DNA of 64,000 nucleotides, from NCBI GenBank assembly GCA_019321725.1, contig CM033119.1, positions 2,629,865 through 2,693,864 on the forward strand, given 5' to 3'. A model generated the notes under the pieces. That model saw nothing but the letters and a program-made list of their open reading frames with translations. It ran no database searches and was not told where the DNA came from. The DNA is from Paulownia fortunei. Taxonomy: Eukaryota; Streptophyta; Magnoliopsida; Lamiales; Paulowniaceae. The translations under genes and the position numbers were made by a program. Below are positions 35,481 through 47,200 of the stretch, in pieces (within the stretch, counting starts at the first letter, position 1; each line of letters begins with the position of its first letter).

Positions 35481-37208
35481 ATGTCTTTAGTCAGATCAGC
35501 TGCACTTTTTGGAAACCATGAGCTTTACTCAATGAAGGATGGTAATAACAGCTCTGGACTATCAACATCCATTTTTAACTCGGACAACTGTGAGATTACT
35601 TACACCAGTGAATCGTACAGTAGTGACAGTTATGAGCCAAAATATCTCCTTGACTCGCCATCAGAAGAATTTGTGCACACATCTGGCTCCGATGTATCAG
35701 AAAATCCATTTCACCAGCCACGATCCTCTTCTTACCAGCTTATGGCTGGCAAAAATTCATTCAACTCTTCTTTGGTGACCTCAAGACATAATTCTTATCA
35801 ATTCAATTATGAATCAGGATGCTTGGACAGTCGAAGTCCAGACCCTATTGACTATGATGAAGATAAGATGAGACTAAAGCTTCAAGAACTTGAGAAGGAA
35901 CTTCTTGACGATCATGCTGCCAATGATGATGATAGTGATAATCACGATCACAGTATGGAAATTGATGGTGAATGGTCTGACACCACATGTTATGCATTGC
36001 TTCATGACTCACCAAAAGAATCTTCATCTTCAGATTCGGTTCTTAGCAGCATAACCAGCACTAAGGAAATATCATTTACCACTACTCTAACTCCAAAGAG
36101 CTTGCTTTTTGAATGCGCTGCTGCCATCCACCATGGAAATTTCGAGGAAGCATCACGGATGATAAGTGTGCTCCGGCATAGAGTCTCGATCCAGGGAGAA
36201 CCTTCTGAAAGGATTGCAGCCTACATGGTAGAAGCTCTGGCAGCTCGGGTAGCTACATCTGGAAGAGGTCTTTACAAAGCACTAAAATGCAAAGAGCCGC
36301 CCTCTTCTGATCGACTTTCTGCAATGCAGGTCCTCTTTGAGGTATGTCCATGCTTTAGATTTGGATTCATGGCAGCAAATGGGGCAATTTTAGAGGCATT
36401 TAAAGATGAAAAAAGAGTTCATATCATAGATTTTGACATCAACCAAGGAAGTCAGTATTACACACTGCTGCAAACGCTGGCCAAAACTCCCGGAAAGCGA
36501 CCTCATGTGAGATTAACTGGAGTGGATGACCCAGAATCAGTTCAACGTGCTGTAGGAGGCCTGAAAATAATAGGGCAGAGGCTTGAGCAACTTGCTGAAG
36601 ATCTGCAGCTCTCATTTGAGTTTCATGCTGTGGCTGCTGAAACTGCTTTGGTTTCTCCATCAATCCTCGATTGCCAGCCAGGAGAAGCTCTGGTTGTGAA
36701 CTTTGCATTCCAGCTCCACCACATGCCCGATGAGAGTGTATCAACCGTAAACCTGCGAGACCAGCTTCTCCGGATGGTTAAAAGCTTAAAACCAAAACTT
36801 GTTACTGTTGTCGAACAAGACGTGAACACAAACACTGCCCCATTCTTATCAAGGTTTGCTGAAGCCTACAATTACTACTCTGCTGTGTTTGAATCTCTAG
36901 ACGCAACTCTCGCAAGGGATAGCCAGGACAGAATGAACGTGGAGAAGCAGTGTCTGGCACGTGATATCATTAATGTTGTTGCGTGTGAGGGAGAGGAAAG
37001 AATAGAACGCTACGAAGTTGCTGGAAAATGGAGAGCAAGGATGAGCATGGCTGGTTTCAGCTCATGCCCAATTAGCCGAAATGTGAACAATGAAATCCGG
37101 AGACTCATAGAACAGTACTCACGTCGGTACAAGGTTAAAGAAGAGACAGGTGCACTCCATTTCGGATGGGAAGACAAAATCTTAATAGTCAGTTCAGCAT
37201 GGAGGTAA
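35481..37208 (+). CDS. SCL1: GRAS-family transcription regulator, SCARECROW-LIKE 1-like
   Basis: A single coding exon of 575 aa, typical of GRAS genes. Residues 1-205 are a variable, Ser-rich and acidic N-terminus containing KMRLKLQELEKELLDD near residue 130. The GRAS domain follows: LHRI from LLFECAAAIHHGNFEEA; VHIID as VHIIDFDINQG at about residue 313; LHRII with the L-rich LKIIGQRLEQLAEDL; PFYRE with VEQDVNTNTAPFLSRF and the invariant ARDIINVVACEG; and SAW, ending HFGWEDKILIVSSAWR. The FGWED ending and the KLQELE motif fit SCL1, next to the PAT1 branch, rather than DELLA, SHR or HAM proteins. GRAS proteins act as nuclear co-regulators bound to DNA-binding partners; for SCL1 the pathway is poorly known. 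In Arabidopsis, SCL1 (At1g21450) neighbours a PEP mutase-like gene, as memory has it, and one lies upstream here. Length is close to the usual 570-600 aa. Confidence 0.9.
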   Translation: MSLVRSAALFGNHELYSMKDGNNSSGLSTSIFNSDNCEITYTSESYSSDSYEPKYLLDSPSEEFVHTSGSDVSENPFHQPRSSSYQLMAGKNSFNSSLVTSRHNSYQFNYESGCLDSRSPDPIDYDEDKMRLKLQELEKELLDDHAANDDDSDNHDHSMEIDGEWSDTTCYALLHDSPKESSSSDSVLSSITSTKEISFTTTLTPKSLLFECAAAIHHGNFEEASRMISVLRHRVSIQGEPSERIAAYMVEALAARVATSGRGLYKALKCKEPPSSDRLSAMQVLFEVCPCFRFGFMAANGAILEAFKDEKRVHIIDFDINQGSQYYTLLQTLAKTPGKRPHVRLTGVDDPESVQRAVGGLKIIGQRLEQLAEDLQLSFEFHAVAAETALVSPSILDCQPGEALVVNFAFQLHHMPDESVSTVNLRDQLLRMVKSLKPKLVTVVEQDVNTNTAPFLSRFAEAYNYYSAVFESLDATLARDSQDRMNVEKQCLARDIINVVACEGEERIERYEVAGKWRARMSMAGFSSCPISRNVNNEIRRLIEQYSRRYKVKEETGALHFGWEDKILIVSSAWR

Positions 37209-38218
37209 CTGAGATGGTGTGTAGTTAGTGAACAGCAAAGACACTAAATGCAGTAGCTTGATCCAAGTTATGTATAACTATGTAACAATGTTTTTCTTTT
37301 CCCTGTCTTTTTTGTGTTCGATCCTCACATAACAGTCGCGTAATGTATGGTTCGAACAGTCGCGAAATGTATGGTCGAACCGAGGTATGATTTTAACTAT
37401 TGTACTGATGTAGGCTATGTTATGAGATTTAGGAGTGGCAAACTTCAGTGTGTTCAACTTTCTGTGGATAAATGTCCTCCAAATACCACTTTGATGTTAT
37501 CTTTAACTGCCAGGCCAGGGAAGTAGTCTATGCAGTCAGTGATAGTGACTATGATTATTTTGGGGACATTGATGAACTGCTTAAATTCTATTTTATTCTA
37601 TCACCTCTCAACATAAAATTTGATTTTCGGAAGCGACCAGATATTTGGACAGAAATTGTAGAAGAAAAATATGTTAGTTCTAGCCTGTTTCAATTTCCCA
37701 TCATGTTTTTGGCTTTTTGCCTCAAATTCATTGTTTTCCATAAATGTATTAATGTTTCAAGGCCACAAGGATTAATTCCTTTTGTTCATGTCTACATTTG
37801 TCCATCTTCTTGATAGTCCACTGCATTTAAAAAGGCCTGTAAATTAATGTACATTTTTCAGAAATGAAAAGAACAGAAATACATTTTCATTGATTTGGTG
37901 TCACCTTTTCATATTAATTTTTATTTATCTAAACAGAACCCAAGCAACAGAACAAAGTCCCCTCACGAGAACATTTTCAAGTCTGGTAGACCTTAAATCC
38001 ATAGACTTAACAATCTTACAGAGGTTACGACATGAAATCATGCTTCTAAGTCAACAGTTCCACAAGGATCAGCAACTGACAACGCACAGCATTTGTAACA
38101 CCACCACAAAATTTGCCAACAGACAAATTGTAAACCTCATGTCTAGATTACATAACCTTACCCAACTGAATCAGGCATTAACCTATTTGTGTACGCTAAA
38201 TTTTTTTTAGTATTTTAC

Positions 38219-38261
<43 letters not shown>

Positions 38262-38267
38262 ATATAT
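37209..38267. other. Convergent 3' ends of SCL1-like and SDN5-like genes
   Basis: Contains the 3' untranslated regions of both genes. A 23-24 bp direct repeat (AACAGTCGCGTAATGTATGG) stands at 37331-37377, and a long (GA)n sits beside the SDN5 stop. The frame at 37472-37813 has no recognisable domain. Confidence 0.5.
38222..38259. repeat. (GA)19 microsatellite
   Basis: About 38 bp of uninterrupted GA repeat, 9 bp beyond the stop codon of the SDN5-like gene, so it lies in its 3' untranslated region. Confidence 0.95.
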
Positions 38268-41200
38268 TTAGTGTTTAATGCCAACAAAACACAAGCCTAC
38301 TTCAGCTTGGGCCTGCAGCTCTTCCAGCACTTTCACTATCTTCTCTCGGCAATGTGCAGTTTCTCTTTGCTCCGAAAGGATTTTTCGTAATCTTCACACG
38401 AAGAAATTAGATAAATAACTATTAACACTAAAGAATAGGAGGAGGGTTAAACAGGACAAAATGCTTAAATAAGTTATATTCTAGTGCAAGCCTAGAAGTT
38501 GAAAGACTAAAACCTGCCTTGATAACTAGAAGAGAAAATGTTCAACTGCCCGTATTTATAAACAATTTTATCTCTACATAGAAACCTTATTTGGCATTTA
38601 AAAAAAAATAAAATTAACATGGTCAACACATGCTGCTAGTTCGTTAGCATTAACAATAGTAAATTATGTAATACGAAGTTCATTTTCTGCTGCATCGGTT
38701 AATTTTTTCAACTCAATTAGCATAAAATAGGAGCAATAACAAAATAAATAAATAAATAAAAATTGTGGTAGGACCGACCAAGTCTCAGAAAACAGGTTTT
38801 GTGAGACGTGATGCTAAAAGAGTTGATTTGTTTAGTTGACTTCAAAGAAGCTCAACTACATTAGTCAGTAAGTGATTTGCATCCATCCAGTCCTTAAAGC
38901 ATATTCCCTTCCAATTTTAGTTCACAAAAACCAGAAAAGTTCAGAAATCAAAAGGGAAAGGGAAAAGAGAGAGTGGCAGAACTTGAAGCAAAATCATCAC
39001 ATAATAAATTATCCCATAATGACAACTTACTTTTGTACGATTGCAGTGTCTCCATGGCCGGTACAGATAACGAGCATGGCATTGCATGGCAGACAGGAGT
39101 ATAGGCTTTTGACTCTGTCATCAATTCGACTAAGAATGTTCTTCAGTTCTGATGTGACGTTGTATGTAATGCTTTTTCTACCAGTAGACTTACTACATGT
39201 AAGCAACGAGATCATCTCTGCTATCTTTATATTTAGGTTCTCATCATCATCTGCTTGTTTCTTGAAATAAGAAAACAATTCTGTGAACTGGGTCCAAATA
39301 AAATGCACCTTGTCATTTTTTACCTGAGAATTACCAGAAACATAAGATAAAAGGGTAAAAGATACATGAGCAGTCTTCTCCACTCTCAGCTTGAAATGTT
39401 CATCTCACCAGAAATAAAAGTACAATTACCTCTTTTCTGGCTTTCGAAAGAGCTTCATCATCAGAGGATACTGGAATTGCATGAGATGATTCAGAGGCAT
39501 ATCGCTTCACTGTAGAGACATTATCAATCAAAGATGAGGTTTTGCCAGAATCACTTAATAACGTCAGGAGTTTCTTCCTTATAAATGTTGAAGGCAAGCC
39601 AAAACCAGGCCCTGATTCCAAAAAAAAAGGCCGAGAATATTCAGTAGACCTCATTAATATTAATACACACTAACATAAATGAGATTCAGCCAAAGAAAAA
39701 TGGCATAAAATTGCATCTATCCTTCATCTGAATTAAAGAAGTCAAAATACCACAAAACATAATGCTGTGTCAAGTGTGATTGACAGGACTCAATGGGCTC
39801 ATCACGTCAACCACAAAAGGATGCTTACAACTATGAAATAAATTGAGCAAAACGGCTAAAAAGGGACAAGCAATTGAACTCCCAGATCTTATTAAAATCA
39901 CTAGAACTTTGGCCTTATCCATCATTTGGTCCACATAACACTATACAAAAAGTCCTACCATGTTTGGATGCAAGACACATACTCTATAGCCTCTCCACTA
40001 CTCCACCAAACATACTTTATAGCACCTATCTTCTGTGCAAGAATTGGAGTACAAAATGCAAAAATGTAAAATGAAAGCATCAAATACACAAGCAAGACAA
40101 TATAAATGCGAAACTGCAACATGGCCAAACTTCATGAGCTTATTATAAACTGGAATATCAAAAGAAGATGAAAGGAGAGACTACACATGACAATCTAGAG
40201 TGTCTTTAAAAAAAGGAAGGAGGGGAGGGAGGGAGGGACAGAGAAAGAGATAGATAGATAGATATATTGAGAGAGAGAGGTTTTACAGCTCCATTATCTT
40301 TCATTTTACTGGTGAACTGAAAGTGGCTGCAGTGTTCTATTGTTGACTACCATTTCTAAATTTTCAGCGATGATGAATTGCTAAAATTATGGACACCCCA
40401 AAAGTACCAATCTACAAAGGAGTATATACTATAGACGATCTGTCACACATGACATGGTGGCACAACCTTGTGCAAGTCAATGGTTAATCTAATTTTTTTA
40501 TCGACAAAAAGATCAGCATGCACTGGTATTACTTTTTACGTCATCTATTAATTACGTGAAATTATTTCCAAACTGCTCTATCTCCAGTACGTATTCCTCT
40601 TTCTTGGTATGAGCGAGACAAGGACTAAGCTATACTGACTTCACCGATTGAGAATACTTTGAATATATAGTAAGCTCTTTGGCAAGAAACAATCAAACTC
40701 AAAACTTTGAAGACGAGCATACGATGTGCCCAATTATACTTACCATGCCGCAGATGCAACAAGTTTGCCTCGCTAGTTAATATGCATGTCATGACAATCA
40801 GGTGCAGTAAAGCTGTAATGCATGTCCATCTACAGGATAATAGTCAATGAAAGACCAGATGCAGTCTTCAGAAATATTTGTTTCTAACAACCTATTATGC
40901 ATTTCATTTTAAAACAGGTCATTTTGCAACACATCCAACTTCAAAGAAATAAATTTAAGATGCTATAGCATCATTTAGTATCCATATATAGCAGGGTGAA
41001 AAATTACATACCATGTCTAATTTTAAGCAATGCAAGCTCCATGGTAGCTCTTGCATCTTCAACACTATCATGTCCATTTCCTGAATCCTGTATCTCTCTG
41101 GAAAGAAATTTCCTCGTTAACACGCGCAAAGCTGTTTTGTAAGACCGACCTCGTGGGTGCCTATATAAGATAGCCGTATCAATCACCAAATCATGACGGA

Positions 41201-44200
41201 TCTTCAAAGCTAACAAATCATTTTCTAATGAATGTCCAACAAGGATGGTCTCTTTGTAAACCAGCTGAAGAAAATCTTCCTGAAAACAAAAGCAACTTAC
41301 AAAAATTAAATTATTCTCAACATATTAAATTTGAAGTTGAATTAAACCGTAAGATGTCAACTTGGTAAAGCAAGATACAATACGGAAAAGGCAAAAGCGC
41401 CAAACTGAACCTGCACATCTTCAAGGGTTGTGGTCACGCCTTCCAACATCTCACGCGTAATTCCACTGTATCTGCACCATCACAAGCTACATAAGTCTCA
41501 AGCAATACTTCTATGTGCCATTAACCTTGGTAGAAGCTCTACTCCTAATTCCCTAATTGAAAATAGGACAAAAGAGATTCTATTGAAGAAAGTCTTCAAG
41601 AAGACTCATGTACCACAATTGTGAATGATGTGCCTCCTTTTAATTTCACCAACCCACCAATACCAGAAGCAACATATTCTTGTAATGACACCAAGAATAT
41701 ATATAAACACGGCCATAACATCAAATATGTCATCATGCTGCACAGAATACCTCTAAATAATGCCTCATATTTTCTCAAAGGCCAAATCATTCCCGTTGTT
41801 GACAAGCCCAGGTAATAAAATTTCAGCAAACAATTCGACCAAAAGTTTATTAATTAAACACTCTTAATCAGAAGTTACAGACATAGTGATTCACTACTTC
41901 CAAATGGAAATGGAAATTAATGAAAAGACACAAAACAATAAAAGAAACAAAAGCTTTCATCACTACTTCCAAATGGAAATGGAAATTACTGAAAAGACGC
42001 AAAACAATAAAAGAAACAAAAACTTTCATTTTGGAAAATAAAAATGATAAATAAACCAAATTAATGCATAACGCATCTAGGCTCCAATTCAAGCCCAAGC
42101 TCAAGTTCGGTGGGCGTCAGGTCGGTTTTTCAGGTTTGGGTAGGGTAATAAGTCGGGTAGCATATTATGCCACCCGGCACCAACCGATATGTCAGGTTTC
42201 GGGTTATTTTAGAAAAATACAGAGGCAGTAAGCTTAATCCCCCAGCCCCTCTTTTCTATTGTTAGTTTTTTCTTCTTCTTCTTCTTTCTGATTTTTTTTT
42301 AAGTCGGCTGCCCGATTACCCAATAAGGTTAGGTTGCAATCCAAAATATCCAACCCGAACGCCCACCCTTAAGATCAAGTTCCAACTAGATTAATTAGAC
42401 TCCCAGACTTTATTCTGATTCAGACTGATATTCTCTCAAAATATTCAGCAAGCAAAGTTCAGACCCCTTCAGGCAGCACATTATTTGGGTACTTTTACAA
42501 AGTTCAAGAGAGGAAGTACCTTGTGTTGTAATCGGTGATAGCATTTGCTGGTTTAACAAGTTTATCTAACAATACCTGCACATCTGATAAAATTAGCCAA
42601 ACATGTAACGCAGCAGAAAACCATAAGCCATAGTTTACAAACAACCAATGAACCAGAAAGGCACAGGCATTTTGATCTTGCATGAAAATGCTTCATTCCT
42701 ATACATCAAGGTTATATATTACATAGTTTAGATGTCAAGATTGTTGTGTCAGAACTCCAACTAAAGATAGCATTTAACAATTGACATCATGCCAGCGACA
42801 ATAACGCAGCAACTTACAAGATGATAATCCACAATACACCGTCAGGAGAGCCTATGATATTACAAAAAACAAACATTATAGGAGAATTATTTTTTATATA
42901 CAATGGTTCAAAGGATCAAAAGTGAAAGCATCCACTAGAAAGACATAAAACAAGTACAATCATAGTGTCAAGGAGAGCCTAAACCTTATTCCCACCCCAA
43001 CTTGATTTACAAAATTTCACCCCCGGCTCCAGTTATGAAGCTGGAGCAACATTATTTCAACTGTTTTGCCCGTTTTATATCAATTAACTAAGACACTTCC
43101 CTCAAAAATGTTCATAGTTGAAGGACATTCATTCACCAAGTATATGAAATTCAACAATACCTAAATATCCATTTGGTTTCTTTAGAGTATGTATCACTCA
43201 TTGACACGAGAGAAAGAGAGAGAGAGAGTAGGGCTACCTGTCCAGTAATATCCACCAGTGTAACTCTTGTAAGCTCAAAACCCTCACTTGTAATGCACTG
43301 GTAAAACAAATTCAACAACCAGAAAAGTACAATTAATCAGTAATACCACATCAACCATATTTCAAAGAAAGCGGTTAAAAATCAAGAAAGGAATACGAAA
43401 CATGGGTTCAGCTGAAGAGGATATGACATCAATCTTTAGTCTAACACTTTATCATTGGTAAAAACAATCGTTCAAATTTAATACTTGAACAGTCATAAAA
43501 ACATTCTGGAGAAAAAGCTGAAATTTTTATACAGTCAAGAACCACTGAAAGCCAATCAGCCGAGCAAGTATGAAACTCAGCATACAGTTCTCTTCCCTTG
43601 ATTTCAGAAGCTGATGGTCCATCCCATGAAGTGATACTTAATGAATGCGGCACTTCTCATATCCAGAGTTTTGACCTTCTTTTAACAAATCAGAGAAGAA
43701 ATATAAAATCTGCAATTTCCTCCAACTTTGAATGTCCTTGGAAAAAACAACAGAATTTGTTTCCTCTCCCTCACCCACCAGACAGAAAAACTTTATCTAG
43801 TATTCAGAGAATTTTTTAGGTCTTTGACTTTTCAACCCAAAAGCCATGAATGTGACAAATATTTGTACACCTTATTAAGTAAATTAAAGGGAATGAGCAA
43901 TTTCTTTGTCAGTTGACTGAGAACACAAGAAGTGTTTGTTAGCTGAAGCCAATTTCAATGAACATGTAAAGTTCTGAAATTTCTGCTTCATTTAGTACCA
44001 AACTAAAGTAAAAAGTGCAGAGGATCAAAAATCCCTCTAAAGCATAGCCAGAGGATCCCAGCATTGCGAGGTCTAAGGCATAGCCTCCAGACACCAGGGG
44101 AGAAGCCTTACTATTGTACTAAGGCCTGCCCACAGGATGAAGAAAGTATGTGCTAGAAAAATAACAAAAAGAGAACATTCAACCAAGATGTCTTATAACA

Positions 44201-47200
44201 ACAAAGGGGGACATCAAGCTTCATCAAAACTAAGGCAACAGCATATAACATTTATGAAAGTAAATAGCATAAGGGGCTCAATTAGATTCTACAATAAATG
44301 TCTAGACGCAATCCCATTATCTCCTACATGTTACAACTAGCTCCACTAATAGCCAAATTATGAATCTAATCAAACGGAGTGCACAGAAGATAAGCAGAAA
44401 AGTGACAGTCCTCGATCCAGAAGAGTAAAAGATCAAAGATGAAGATATATAAAGGGTTGATGACAACAGGGAAATACAAATCGGATTGAAGATAATCCAG
44501 GCTAAATTAATAATCCATCTTTTAAATCAGTTTTCCAATAAATTTCAATTGAAGGGTTGAAAAATATACAAGTCCCATTGAAGATAATCCTGGCTGAATT
44601 AATAATCCAGCTTTTAAATCAGTTTTCTCATAAATTTCAGGGTTGAATTTTTTTTAATAGCAGAATATCTTCTGTAACTTAGGCTGAAGAGTCTTATTCT
44701 AGACTCTTATTCTAGACACTTAATAGGATTATGAATTCATCATGAATTCATTAGTTAAATTAGGTTGTTCAAGAAAGATTTCTTAACTCCAAGTCTTGCC
44801 TAATTATTTTCCCAGTAGAATTAGAATAAAGGATCCCTAAAATATGTAACCTCTCTCAATTCAGCTAATTAATAGAATAACTCAGTTTGCAAATTCAATA
44901 GTGGGACTCCATTAGCTCTCTTCTAAGGAGATTCTTAGAAGGTGTTACAAAGATTCCAAGGCTCCATTTGCTTTTAAAATTTTTGGATTTTCATTTTCTG
45001 AAAATTCCATTTTCAGATACATCCACCCCCTTATCTCAAACATAAACCACACTCCCTCCATCCCATATTTACGTATCCACTTTAACCGACACAGTTTTAT
45101 GAGAGTTGAAAAAGTAAAAATTGTGTATATTTACATTTTTGGCGATAAAAATAGTGGTTGGGAGTTCATTTTGTGACGTCATTGACGTGGCGTTAAAAGG
45201 TAAATGTTGTGGATATTTACATTAGTGCACTCAAAAGTAGTGGTGGAGAGTTAATTTTGTCACATCAATGAGAGGGTATTTTTTAGGGCAAAAAAAATCG
45301 TTTAAGGAAATAGAGTCTTATTTTGGGATGTCCCAAAAGAAAATAGGAGTAATAAATTTGGGACAAAGGAAGTAATAAACTATTAAATAATAGTTATTTC
45401 TACATCATTCATATAATCATTATCAAATTTTATTTTATCAAATTGTCAGAGTAGTGCCCGGCGAGCCTTTCTACTTTTGTAAAAATAATCTTATTCATGA
45501 TGTTTATTAATAAAAGGCATTTTCTTTATTTCAATAGTTTTATCAATTAAATAAAGTCCCTAAATCATAAATAGCTACGGGACATGATCGCGCATATGAT
45601 GGCGATATGGAATATGCCTATGTGATTTTGATTTTGAACTTGTTCTGAGTCGGGTTTCATTGAAACAGGACATCGATAAGTCTAATAGCCTCGCACACAT
45701 GATGCATGGTCGAAAAGAGGATGTCTCATTCTATAGATATTGGTGTAGAGACATTAGTGCATGTGTATGGGTGCTTGTTAGGGAACAAGTACACCGAACG
45801 ACCTGTAGAAAATTCTCAACTAGAAACATTGTTTGTCGAAAATTTTCCAACTACAATAATGCATTAACTAGTTCTTAGACTTGTGGCCTTGTGCATGACA
45901 TCATGTATTTTGATACATTTTTTGATGGCGTAACAATCATAAGAGGTTTGCTTTGGGTGTATGATCTTCCTACATGAAAGTTCATGAATGGCCAATAAAG
46001 GATCAGTCACCTATTTGATTGAATAAGTGAATCTCCTATATTTTCATAGTAATTGATTACGAAAACCTTGGCCAAGGCAGGATAAAAACTAGACGTGGTG
46101 TTTTCTAGTGATTCATCAAAGGATCAATGTGACTTAAAATGGGATCATAGTTATTAAGTCATAATAAGATTTTTTCGACTAATACTCTATGCCCTAAACT
46201 TAATCGAGAGATTTGACGGAATGACCATATTTGCATGATACTAAAAAGTTCCTTGCTATTTACCTAAAACTAGGTAGTCAAGATGTACTATTAGGTGCTT
46301 CCCGTAACTTGTGTAGTTTTTAGAATTAAGGAGTTCATTCCAAGCGGATTAATTAATTAATTTAATTAATGAAATATTGATTATTCATAAGTTGCAAATG
46401 TTGCAAGCCCACTACTAACTTAGTTGTGAACCTAACGGGTCACACAAATCGAGATGATCCACTTCTAATCTAATGTGATCCAAAGTGTTGGATTAAGTTA
46501 ATTAATGGTGATTAATTAACATGAGCTAGAATTAATTTAAGGGGTTAAATTAATTCATTTAAATTAGCAATATGATTATTTATTTGGACCAAATAAAAAT
46601 TAGGGGCTCATGGGAATAACTTAATTAATTGATTGAATCAATTAATTAGCTAGCTTAAATTAATTTGAGGAGTTAAGTTAAATAAACAAATTAAAATAAT
46701 AGAATTATGTATTATTTTAATAAGGCCTAATTTGATTTAGATAGCCTTTCATGGAATTATTTAATTGGTTCCATCAATTAATTAAATTGGGCTTTATTAG
46801 TTGATGGATATCAATTAATTGAACTTCAATAATTAATTAAAGTCCAAGTCCATAGGGTTAGAGGCCCTAGGAATTTTAATTACAAGAATTAAAGATTCCT
46901 AATAAAATATGGAAAAGTCTTGGTCTTGGAGAGAAAGAAAGAAGGAAGAGATAAGAAAGAGAAGGTTTTCTAATTGGATTAGAAAATGGATAAGGATAAG
47001 GAAGGAAGGAGTTGGAGACCTAATCCGTCAAAACCACCTTGTGTGTATAAATACACACAATGAAGCCAAAAATTACAAAGGTTGAGACTCAAATTTCCGG
47101 CCACCCCTCTCCTTTCCATCACTTGTTTTTCTTTTATTTTCTTCTACAAGAAAAGTCTTTCTATTAAAAGGTCCCATCCCTTTTGATCAAAGTGTAGTTC

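Noticed and set aside
37472..37813. 113-codon open frame just after the SCL1-like gene
   Set aside because: Low-complexity hydrophobic translation with no family resemblance; it fits 3' untranslated or intergenic sequence.
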